Of a DNA stretch of 5,463 nucleotides, positions 1-5,463 are shown one piece after another (the stretch's first letter is position 1; each line of letters starts with the position of its first letter). This DNA is from Paracoccaceae bacterium. GTDB taxonomy: Bacteria > Pseudomonadota > Alphaproteobacteria > Rhodobacterales > Rhodobacteraceae. The DNA lies in NCBI GenBank assembly GCA_009920815.1, contig RFZH01000159.1, positions 1 through 5,463 on the forward strand, in the 5' to 3' direction. Position numbers and translations under genes: made by a program. The notes under the pieces were generated by a model, which was not told the origin of the DNA, searched no databases, and was given only the letters and a program-made list of their open reading frames with translations.

Positions 1-1695
1 ATAGATGACTTTGTTCTTGAACGTGTCCAGATGGCCCGCGATTTTGAACCGCATTATATGGAGCGCACCCGTGCAAATGGTCAGGTCATTTCCGTCGAGG
101 GCGCCCCGTTGCCCCAAGGTGGGTGGGTCACGGTATATACCGACATCACCCAGATTAAACGACAAGAAGACATGCTGCGCGAGCGATCTCAGGAATTAAG
201 CGGTCAATTGAATGTCTATTCTCAGGAATTGGGCAGCACAAACCGAAAATTGGCGTCAACCATTGCAGCGCTTGAACAAGCAAAACAAGAATTGACCGAA
301 ATTGAGGCGCGCACCCGCCTTACCACCGAAATGATGCCGGCGCATATTGCGCACGTCGGGTTAGACCGGCGCTACACTTATTCAAATCGGCGCCTTAATG
401 CGATCATGCCAGAGCGCCCGTCGGATATCCTAGGCAGACATATCGCAGAGGCACTTGGCGCTCAGGCTTATTCACAAATTGAACATAACCTGAATATGGC
501 GCTTGAAGGGATCGAAAGCGTTTTTGAATTTAACGATGCATTAAGTTCGCGGCGTATTCGCGTCGCCTTTACGCCTGATCGCGGCGGAGAGTCTCAGGCC
601 ATCAACGGTGTCTATATTTTGTCCATGGACGTGACCGAAGAAACACAGGCCCGTTCCACTTTACAACAGCAAAGCAAACGCGAGATGGCTGCACAATTGA
701 CCAGCGGCCTAGCGCATGATTTTTCTAATCTGTTGACGATCATTCTGGGCGCGCAAAGCCGGTTGTTGAAAATGGATTTGCCTCAAGATGCCAAAGATCT
801 GATCCGTGCAACCCACGATGCCGCAAGCCGCGGCGGTGCAATGTTGAATACAATTGCCGATATGACCGGGACTCGCGTTCCAAAACCAATGGCAACACAT
901 ATTGGTAATTGGCTGAATTCATTTGCGACACTGGGGCGATCTGCATTGCCAGCAGGGATTGAGTTGTCCATTCAAGACAAAACAGATGATCGCAAGTGGT
1001 TATTGGATCAAGGCAATATACAAGATGCGCTTTTGAACCTCGTGCTGAATGCGCGCGACGCTTGCGGGACAACGGGCAAAATCACGATTGCGGCCAGAGT
1101 TATAAAAAACACGTGGATAGAATTTACAGTGTCTGACACTGGCCCAGGATTTTCGCAAAAGTCGATCGAGCATGCATTGGATCCGTTTTTCACCACTAAA
1201 GGTGACAAAGGTACAGGGCTTGGCCTAACCATGGTGTATGACATAGCAAAAATGTCTGGTGGTGAATTGAGCTTGCGCAACGCATACGGTGGTGCGCGCG
1301 TTACACTTAGGTTTCCCGCGCGCATGGCTGTTGATCAAGTAAAGCCAGGATTGGCCCTGCTGCTCGAGGACCGCTCTGAACTGAGAGATGCGATCCGCCC
1401 AATGCTGACGCATCTTGGATTTTCTGTTGTCGAAGCACAATCCGCGAACGAAGCGCGCGCATTGATTGATGGATTACCTGAAATTACCTTGGTTCTTAGC
1501 GATCTTCAGTTAGAGGGCGAAGAAACGGGTGTTGACTTTGTAGCGTCGCTTGGCACAAGCAAGCCCAAAGTAATCTTTATGTCATCGCTGCCTTCGCGCC
1601 ATGCTTTGGTTGAGGCTGCAGCGCGCATTTCGCCTGTTCTATCAAAACCCTTTGATGTTCAGGATCTGCGCCAAGTTATGCAATATGGTGAATGA
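1..1695 (+). CDS. Hybrid sensor histidine kinase with PAS domains and a C-terminal receiver (5' end cut off by the window)
   Basis: The frame is open from base 1, so the N-terminus lies outside the window; the ATG at 31 is internal, since the codons before it (IDDFVLERVQ) continue a PAS fold. Counting in-window codons: the end of a PAS_7-like domain (about 1-50), a Glu/Gln-rich coiled coil (about 54-110), a second PAS domain (about 112-215, ending VYILSMDVTEE), then a HisKA-type dimerisation helix with H-box LAHDFSNLL and phospho-acceptor His239. The ATPase domain follows, with N-box LLNLVLNARDAC (Asn350), G1 DTGPGF (Asp379), F-box DPFFTTK and G2 GTGLGL (404-409). A receiver domain closes the protein (about 450-560), with acidic pair Glu456-Asp457, phospho-acceptor Asp501 and Lys549 in LSKPF. 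No membrane segment is visible in this part, so it could be cytosolic. It should autophosphorylate in response to an unknown signal; the ligand cannot be told. It sits 3 nt before a response regulator gene, its likely partner. Confidence 0.93.
   Translation: MDDFVLERVQMARDFEPHYMERTRANGQVISVEGAPLPQGGWVTVYTDITQIKRQEDMLRERSQELSGQLNVYSQELGSTNRKLASTIAALEQAKQELTEIEARTRLTTEMMPAHIAHVGLDRRYTYSNRRLNAIMPERPSDILGRHIAEALGAQAYSQIEHNLNMALEGIESVFEFNDALSSRRIRVAFTPDRGGESQAINGVYILSMDVTEETQARSTLQQQSKREMAAQLTSGLAHDFSNLLTIILGAQSRLLKMDLPQDAKDLIRATHDAASRGGAMLNTIADMTGTRVPKPMATHIGNWLNSFATLGRSALPAGIELSIQDKTDDRKWLLDQGNIQDALLNLVLNARDACGTTGKITIAARVIKNTWIEFTVSDTGPGFSQKSIEHALDPFFTTKGDKGTGLGLTMVYDIAKMSGGELSLRNAYGGARVTLRFPARMAVDQVKPGLALLLEDRSELRDAIRPMLTHLGFSVVEAQSANEARALIDGLPEITLVLSDLQLEGEETGVDFVASLGTSKPKVIFMSSLPSRHALVEAAARISPVLSKPFDVQDLRQVMQYGE
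1687..1691 (+). promoter_or_regulatory. Ribosome binding site of the response regulator, inside the end of the kinase gene
   Basis: GGTGA lies 7 nt before the ATG at 1699 and within the last codons of the kinase gene. With only 3 nt between the kinase stop (TGA 1693-1695) and the next start, ribosomes ending the kinase could reinitiate on the regulator. This suggests translational coupling of the pair. It is inferred from spacing only. Confidence 0.5.
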
Positions 1696-1698
1696 ATT

Positions 1699-2403
1699 AT
1701 GAACACACCTTTGGTCACGATTTTGGACGATGAACCAGCAATTCGCGCTATTCTGTCTGACGCACTCGAAGAGGCTGGATTTCGCACCAAAGCGTTTTCA
1801 CGCGCCACTGAATTCGAAGCGTCCCTAAAGACGACCACACCGGATGTCTGTTTGGTGGACTTGGGTCTGCCGGATCGTGACGGTCTTACCTTGGTTCATC
1901 GCCTCGCATTGGAGCAGGGGGCGATTGTGATCATTATTTCGGGCCGCGCTCAGGTTCAGGATCGTGTTACAGGATTAGAGCTAGGCGCAGATGATTATAT
2001 CATCAAACCCTTTGAACCCGCAGAGGTCGTCGCCCGAGTACGTGCACGCATGCGAAAAGAACGTACCCAGCCCGCGCCAGGCAATTTAGCGCGCTTTGAA
2101 GGATGGATCGCAGATTTCGATCGCTACGTTCTTTCGGATGAGGCGGGAGATGAAACCACGTTTTCGCATGCCGAAGGCGAAGTGCTTCGGCTATTTTTAG
2201 AAAGCCCAAAGCGTTTAATCAGCCGGTCCTTTATGCAAGAAAGCTTAGGCGGTGCCGCGGGCGAAAGCTTTGATCGCGCAATGGACGTTCGCATTTCACG
2301 CTTGCGCACCAAACTTAAAGAGGATCCCAAAAACCCGACGTTGATCAAAACCATTTACGGTGCGGGGTATATTTTTCTCGGCGACGTTCTTTGGGATCGC
2401 TAA
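1699..2403 (+). CDS. OmpR/PhoB-family response regulator transcription factor
   Basis: This 234-residue protein has the usual length and two-domain layout of the OmpR family. The receiver domain (about 5-118) shows the acidic pair Asp10-Asp11, phospho-acceptor Asp54 in LVDLGLPDRDG, Ser81 in the switch position, and Lys103 in YIIKPF, so all residues needed for phosphorylation are present. The C-terminal winged helix-turn-helix (about 130-230) has the typical recognition region DRAMDVRISRLRTKLKED and the wing TIYGAGYIF. It should bind promoter DNA as a phosphorylation-driven dimer. Its targets are unknown. The gene starts 3 nt after the hybrid kinase stop and has a GGTGA ribosome site inside the kinase end, so the two are probably co-transcribed and form a cognate pair. 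It ends 4 nt from the convergent hydrolase gene. The specific regulator subfamily cannot be named. Confidence 0.95.
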   Translation: MNTPLVTILDDEPAIRAILSDALEEAGFRTKAFSRATEFEASLKTTTPDVCLVDLGLPDRDGLTLVHRLALEQGAIVIIISGRAQVQDRVTGLELGADDYIIKPFEPAEVVARVRARMRKERTQPAPGNLARFEGWIADFDRYVLSDEAGDETTFSHAEGEVLRLFLESPKRLISRSFMQESLGGAAGESFDRAMDVRISRLRTKLKEDPKNPTLIKTIYGAGYIFLGDVLWDR

Positions 2404-2407
2404 GTAT

Positions 2408-3217
2408 CTAAGATATGTTTTCGTAAAAGTGTGCTGCGACCTCAATGCAATGTTTTGCATGAGTGATTGGTACCATGTGGCCAGCGCCTGGAATTTCAAT
2501 ATCAAGGGCGTTTGGCATCATGTCACACAAAGCTTTGTGAATGTGCGGTATCATGAAATGCGTCTTTTGACCGCGCATAAAAAGGGTTGGAGCATTCACG
2601 CGAGACAGCCCATTCGGTTCTAGCAAACCGCCCAAATCTTGGTGTACTGATGTTGCGCCAGCACCGACCAATGGCATACGCTCGATTGCTGCGGCACGAA
2701 ATGCCTCGGGTAAATCTTCCCATGGGGTTCCATCGCCCCAATCAGACAAAAATAATCGCGCCGATGTAACATGGTCCTTGGCGGCCAATGCGTCGACGAA
2801 CGGCGTATGCAGTGGGAAATATCTATCGCCCAAGTCCGGTTGTGCGTTCAACGCGGCTTGGAAAAATACAGGTTCAAACAGCACCATAGACTTGACCAGA
2901 TGCGGATGTTTATGCGCAAAGCGTAGGGCAACCGTCGCGCCAAAGGAATGGCCGATCAAATGGGTGGGTACGGTGATAAAGCTTTCTGTGATGGCCAAAA
3001 TGCGGTTTTGATAGTCCTCTTCAAATGTCCAATCCTGGCTTTTGCCATGGCCCGGCAGATCAAATCCAGTCATTGTCATTTTATCTGAGAAGCCATTGCC
3101 AAAACGGGTCAATGAACCAGCATTGCCCAGCGTACAATGAAGCAGAAACCCATGTTCGGGACCATGCCCAACGCTGATTTCGTTTATGTCTAGTCCTGTG
3201 CGCTTTTGAATGGTCAT
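2408..3217 (-). CDS. Alpha/beta-hydrolase fold protein (probable serine hydrolase)
   Basis: Read from the ATG at 3217 the protein has 269 residues (MTIQKRTGLDINE...), a normal size for single-domain alpha/beta hydrolases. An AGGA lies 11 nt upstream of this ATG. A GTG at 3247 would add ten residues (HDSGRIIRP-like) but has no ribosome site at useful spacing, so I prefer the ATG. The fold is supported by GFDLPGHGKS (strand 4 and turn, about residues 51-60), the nucleophile elbow LIGHSFGAT with Ser91, LVKSMVLFEPVFF (strand 6), APTLFMRGQ (strand 7), and the catalytic His247 in GAGHM. The usual Asp after strand 7 is not at its normal place (the sequence reads RGQKTHFM); Glu115 after strand 6 may be the acid instead. 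There is no signal peptide, so it is probably cytosolic. The substrate is unknown: esterase, lactonase, C-C hydrolase or dehalogenase-like activities are all possible. It is convergent with the regulator gene and divergent from prs. Confidence 0.88.
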   Translation of the reverse strand: MTIQKRTGLDINEISVGHGPEHGFLLHCTLGNAGSLTRFGNGFSDKMTMTGFDLPGHGKSQDWTFEEDYQNRILAITESFITVPTHLIGHSFGATVALRFAHKHPHLVKSMVLFEPVFFQAALNAQPDLGDRYFPLHTPFVDALAAKDHVTSARLFLSDWGDGTPWEDLPEAFRAAAIERMPLVGAGATSVHQDLGGLLEPNGLSRVNAPTLFMRGQKTHFMIPHIHKALCDMMPNALDIEIPGAGHMVPITHAKHCIEVAAHFYENIS

Positions 3218-3228
3218 GGGTCTAATTA

Positions 3229-3232
3229 TCCT
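3229..3232 (-). promoter_or_regulatory. Possible ribosome binding site of the hydrolase
   Basis: On the minus strand AGGA lies 11 nt before the ATG at 3217. The spacing is slightly long, but it is the only purine-rich site near either candidate start. It therefore favours 3217 over the GTG at 3247. Confidence 0.4.
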
Positions 3233-3247
3233 GCCGCTATCGTGCAC

Positions 3248-3491
3248 CTTCTAGGGGCTCTGTCATGGGCGTGCCATAGAAAAGTAAACACTGTGCCCTT
3301 AGGTCGCGTCGGAAATTAGACACGGAAAACGTGCATCTTTGTGGAATGTTAATCTCAGAGGCGCTTAACACCGCAAATATTTTGACGATTGCGACGACTT
3401 GGCCCATCGCAACGCTTTGCCAAGCATCCTTGTCATGCTAAGCGGGGTTATCTTGTCGATTCTGCTAATTTGAACTTAGGAACACCGAACA
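3248..3491. promoter_or_regulatory. Divergent intergenic region between the hydrolase and prs
   Basis: No coding region is supported here. Because the flanking genes point away from each other, it must hold both promoters. For the hydrolase, a leftward -10-like TCTAAT (3320 to 3315 on the minus strand, 5 of 6 matches to TATAAT) is visible, but no good -35 sits at 16-18 nt. For prs, a rightward TTGACG (3382-3387) resembles a -35 but has no convincing -10 at 17 nt. Neither promoter can be called with certainty. No operator, riboswitch or terminator is evident. Confidence 0.45.
3478..3481 (+). promoter_or_regulatory. Ribosome binding site of prs
   Basis: AGGA lies 10 nt before the ATG at 3492. 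This is within the usable range and is the only Shine-Dalgarno-like site near the start, so it supports the chosen start codon. Confidence 0.5.
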
Positions 3492-4499
3492 ATGGCTGCC
3501 AACGAACCAAAGATGATATCGGGGAATGCGAACCGCACCCTAGCCAAAGCAATTTCACGCCGCATGTCGCTGCATCGTGGTTTGAATGTTGGTTTGGTTG
3601 ACGCGCGTGTTGAACGCTTTAACGACCAAGAGATCTTTGTAGAAGTCTATGAAAACGTTCGTGGCGAGGATATGTTTATTATCCAGTCGACATCGAACCC
3701 AGCCAATGACAATTTGATGGAGCTGTTGATCATGACGGATGCGCTGCGTCGGTCGTCGGCAGGGCGCATCACCGCTGTCATCCCATATTTTGGCTATGCC
3801 CGCCAAGATCGCCGCGCCAAGGCGCGGACACCGATTTCGGCCAAGCTGGTGGCGAACATGCTGGTAGAAGCAGGCGTTGAACGTGTTCTGACGATGGATT
3901 TACACGCGGCACAGATCCAAGGCTTTTTTGACATTCCCGTTGATAACCTCTACGCGTCACCGATCTTTGCGTTAGATATCATCAGTCAGTTCAAGGATGG
4001 CCTTGCGGATGTCATGGTTGTATCGCCTGACGTTGGTGGCGTTGCCCGCGCACGTGAATTGGCAAAACGCATCAACGCACCGCTTGCAATCGTCGATAAA
4101 CGCCGTGAAAAGCCTGGTGAAATTGCGGAAATGACAGTCATCGGTAACGTTAAAGGCAAAAAATGTATTATCGTCGACGACATTTGTGATACCGCCGGCA
4201 CCCTGTGCAAAGCGGCAGAGGTCCTGATGGAGAATGGCGCCGCCGAAGTGCATTCCTATATCACCCATGGCGTAATGTCTGGTCCTGCGGTAGAGCGTGT
4301 CACAAATTCTGTGATGAAATCTCTGGTACTGTCCGATTCAATCGAACCAACCCAAGCCGTCTTGGATGCCCCAAATATCCGCATCGTGCCGACTGCGCCG
4401 ATGTTTGCCCAAGCGATATTAAATATCTGGAACGGCACATCGGTATCATCTTTGTTTGACACAGAAACATTGGAACCGATTTACGACGGTTTGCTTTAA
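3492..4499 (+). CDS. prs: Ribose-phosphate pyrophosphokinase (PRPP synthetase)
   Basis: This enzyme transfers pyrophosphate from ATP to ribose 5-phosphate to give PRPP, the precursor of purines, pyrimidines, histidine, tryptophan and NAD. It is cytosolic and, in class I enzymes, works as a hexamer. The 335-residue sequence is complete and shows the family signatures: RFNDQEIFVE (42-51), the ATP-binding stretch YFGYARQDRRAKARTPIS (99-116), the Mg-binding and catalytic loop MDLHAAQIQGFFDIPVDNLY (135-154) with His138, DKRREKPGE (202-210) with the flexible-loop Lys203 and Arg205, and the PRPP-binding loop IIVDDICDTAGT (226-237). No key residue is missing. It is somewhat longer than the roughly 315-residue Escherichia coli enzyme, through modest extra sequence, which I believe is normal for its alphaproteobacterial relatives. 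It stands alone on its strand here. Its stop overlaps the stop of the convergent lectin gene, with no clear terminator between them. Confidence 0.97.
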   Translation: MAANEPKMISGNANRTLAKAISRRMSLHRGLNVGLVDARVERFNDQEIFVEVYENVRGEDMFIIQSTSNPANDNLMELLIMTDALRRSSAGRITAVIPYFGYARQDRRAKARTPISAKLVANMLVEAGVERVLTMDLHAAQIQGFFDIPVDNLYASPIFALDIISQFKDGLADVMVVSPDVGGVARARELAKRINAPLAIVDKRREKPGEIAEMTVIGNVKGKKCIIVDDICDTAGTLCKAAEVLMENGAAEVHSYITHGVMSGPAVERVTNSVMKSLVLSDSIEPTQAVLDAPNIRIVPTAPMFAQAILNIWNGTSVSSLFDTETLEPIYDGLL

Positions 4500-4852
4500 T
4501 CACTTAATATCCAAATATTATCTGGATCCGGAACCTCGCCGATCGCCCGCCACGACATCCGTACGAGGGCGATTTTTGTGTCGCTCCAAGTGCGGAAAAT
4601 AACGCTGAAATCGGTTGTTGTGATTGCGTCGGTGCGATAGTCCACCCGTTTATTGCGTGAATGATTGACGTCCCACAGCGTAATGGCCACATGCACAGAT
4701 GGTGGGGATGCGAACGGTTCGGAAAATGTAATCAACCGCTTCACTTCGCGCGGCCCGCTGCCGTTCCACATTTTTCCGCCTGTGTCGTAATGTGAAAAAA
4801 GTGTGAAGCTGCCTTCGTCGATTCCGATTAAATTTGATCTGATCTTTTGCAT
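4496..4852 (-). CDS. Small H-type lectin domain protein
   Basis: This 118-residue protein resembles the H-type lectin domain (the fold of the Helix pomatia agglutinin and the discoidin C-terminal domain), a compact beta-sandwich that usually trimerises or hexamerises and binds sugars such as GalNAc. The pattern is clear: VKRLITFSEPFASPPSVHVA (37-56), the strand ITLWDVN (57-63), then DFSVIFRTWSDTKIALVRMS (81-100) and WRAIG (101-105). These match the family rhythm of F-x-x-P-F-x-x-P-P-x-V, W-D, F-x-x-x-F-x-T-W and W-x-A-I-G. There is no signal peptide or membrane segment, so export, if any, would be by another route. Its partner and biological role are unknown. The ATG at 4852 has no clear Shine-Dalgarno sequence. 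It lies downstream of amt on the same strand but is separated from it by a terminator, so it is probably its own transcription unit. The domain call rests on motif recall, not on a profile search. Confidence 0.78.
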   Translation of the reverse strand: MQKIRSNLIGIDEGSFTLFSHYDTGGKMWNGSGPREVKRLITFSEPFASPPSVHVAITLWDVNHSRNKRVDYRTDAITTTDFSVIFRTWSDTKIALVRMSWRAIGEVPDPDNIWILSD

Positions 4853-4869
4853 ACCAAGGCACCGTTAAC

Positions 4870-4897
4870 ATCTTACATTCTCGGTATATAATTGCAA
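4870..4897 (-). promoter_or_regulatory. Possible promoter of the lectin gene
   Basis: On the minus strand, TTGCAA (4897 to 4892) and TAAGAT (4875 to 4870) are separated by 16 nt and each match 4 of 6 positions of the sigma-70 type consensus. Transcription would start near 4863, about 10 nt before the ATG at 4852, giving a very short leader. The position, just after the amt terminator, is sensible, but the match is weak. Confidence 0.3.
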
Positions 4898-4920
4898 AAG
4901 GGGCCGACCTGCGACCCCTT
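4896..4920 (-). terminator. Rho-independent terminator of the ammonium transporter gene
   Basis: Read leftward, AAGGGGTCG (4920 to 4912) pairs with CGGCCCCTT (4906 to 4898) around a 5-nt loop CAGGT. This gives a 9-bp stem with one U-G pair, running into UUUU at 4899-4896. It begins 27 nt after the amt stop. On the opposite strand the U-G pair becomes a C-A mismatch and there is no T tract, so the structure is directional and belongs to amt. The U tract is short, so termination may be partial. Confidence 0.75.
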
Positions 4921-4947
4921 CAGCGTATTGTTTGCGTTCCTATTTGA

Positions 4948-5463
4948 TTAGCGGCGCGAGAATTCTGGATAGGCTTCCATACCCAATTCCGCCATATCCA
5001 ATCCGTTGATCTCGTCTTCTTCTTCGACGCGGATCCCAAGTGTCGCTTTTAACAAGAACCACATCACTGATGACGTGATCACAACAAATGCCCCAACAAT
5101 TATGATAGATTGGATTTGCACAGCCAAAGATGCATCCGCATTCGTAAAGACAACCGCAATGGTGCCCCAGATGCCGGACAAAAGGTGCACAGGGATTGCA
5201 CCGACGACATCATCGATTTTCATACGGTCCAACATTGGAACTGCAAAGACTACGATGACACCGCCAACGGCACCGATCAAGGTTGCAGCGCCCAATGAGG
5301 GTGTTAGGGGTTCAGCAGTGATCGAAACCAACCCGGCCAAAGCACCATTCAAGATCATGGTAAGATCAGGTTTTTTGTACATCAGTTGGGTCAGGATCAG
5401 CGTTGCAATGGCCCCGCCCGCAGCGGCAGCATTGGTGTTTGAGAAGATGCGCGAAATGTCAGC
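4948..5463 (-). CDS. amt: Ammonium transporter, C-terminal part (N-terminus beyond the right edge)
   Basis: The frame is open to base 5463; the ATG at 5382 is internal, because the codons before it (ADISRIFSNTNAAAAGG...) belong to a conserved Amt transmembrane region. The visible 171 residues cover about the last four membrane helices and the cytosolic tail. Family marks include DLTMILNGALAGLVSITAEP (33-52), VGAIPVHLLSGIWGT (87-101), whose His93 is probably the second of the twin pore histidines (His318 in E. coli AmtB), and the tail EEEDEINGLDMAELGMEAYP (147-166), the region that interacts with the PII protein GlnK in this family. The protein conducts ammonium across the inner membrane. In many proteobacteria glnK lies directly upstream of amtB, but here that would be outside the window. 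A terminator follows the stop codon. The first pore histidine and the conserved Asp cannot be checked in this window. Confidence 0.95.
   Translation of the reverse strand, partial: ADISRIFSNTNAAAAGGAIATLILTQLMYKKPDLTMILNGALAGLVSITAEPLTPSLGAATLIGAVGGVIVVFAVPMLDRMKIDDVVGAIPVHLLSGIWGTIAVVFTNADASLAVQIQSIIIVGAFVVITSSVMWFLLKATLGIRVEEEDEINGLDMAELGMEAYPEFSRR

Noticed and set aside
709..1440. Several open frames of 60-110 codons antisense to the kinase gene
   Set aside because: They lie fully opposite a well-supported conserved gene, show no recognisable domain, and are expected as shadows of its codon pattern.
2441..2463. Hairpin CTC-A-ATGCAA / TTGCAT-GAG with a 4-nt loop, 37 nt past the response regulator stop
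   Set aside because: It has one bulge, is AT-rich, has no U tract on either strand and lies within hydrolase codons. It is too weak to call a terminator.
3245..3247. GTG as the hydrolase start, adding 10 residues
   Set aside because: No ribosome site at useful spacing, and the added residues do not look like part of the alpha/beta hydrolase fold; the ATG at 3217 has an AGGA upstream.
3382..3410. TTGACG considered as the -35 element of a prs promoter
   Set aside because: The hexamer 17 nt downstream is CATCGC, which does not resemble a -10 element, so no firm promoter call was made.
3389..3412. Inverted repeat TTGCGA N12 TCGCAA upstream of prs, considered as an operator
   Set aside because: The arms are only 6 bp, do not extend in either direction and match no operator I recognise; chance is a sufficient explanation.
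4505..4520. TAATAT-CCAA-ATATTA inverted repeat just after the prs stop, considered as a prs terminator
   Set aside because: The stem is entirely A/T, only 6 bp, without a following T run, and lies in the lectin coding end.
1..5463. Search for mobile elements, CRISPR arrays, toxin-antitoxin or defence genes and RNA genes
   Set aside because: No transposase, integrase, direct-repeat array, tRNA-like cloverleaf or defence domain was seen; gene content and base use look uniform and chromosomal.

Overview
The window looks like an ordinary stretch of chromosome from an alphaproteobacterium, most likely of the Rhodobacteraceae/Roseobacter group. This rests on a PAS-linked hybrid kinase with an AHDFSNLL-type H-box, a 335-residue PRPP synthetase, an ammonium transporter with a GLDMAELGMEAYP tail, and a small H-type lectin-like protein of a kind I associate with this group. 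Base composition is moderate, roughly half G+C, so a lower-GC marine member fits best. The genus cannot be fixed from the sequence alone.

Layout from left to right. (1) A plus-strand two-component pair: the 3' part of a hybrid sensor histidine kinase, entering from the left edge and ending at 1695, then an OmpR-type response regulator (1699-2403) only 3 nt downstream. (2) An alpha/beta hydrolase on the minus strand (2408-3217), convergent with the regulator and 4 nt from it. (3) A divergent intergenic region of about 270 bp, which must hold the promoters of the hydrolase (leftward) and of prs (rightward). (4) prs on the plus strand (3492-4499), the housekeeping ribose-phosphate pyrophosphokinase. 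(5) A small H-type lectin-domain gene on the minus strand (4496-4852), whose stop codon overlaps that of prs within a shared TTAA. (6) A short intergenic region carrying a leftward rho-independent terminator. (7) The 3' part of an amt/amtB ammonium transporter gene on the minus strand, leaving through the right edge.

The kinase and regulator probably form one signalling unit, because they are adjacent, co-directional and apparently translationally coupled. The kinase has its own C-terminal receiver, so its output may be direct transfer to the regulator or a branched relay. prs and amt are core nitrogen and nucleotide metabolism genes that look unrelated to the signalling pair. I found no mobile element, CRISPR array, RNA gene or recognisable novel multi-gene system. 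The points most worth a second look are the lectin-like protein without a secretion signal, the likely unusual position of the catalytic acid in the hydrolase, and the two very tight convergent gene ends.
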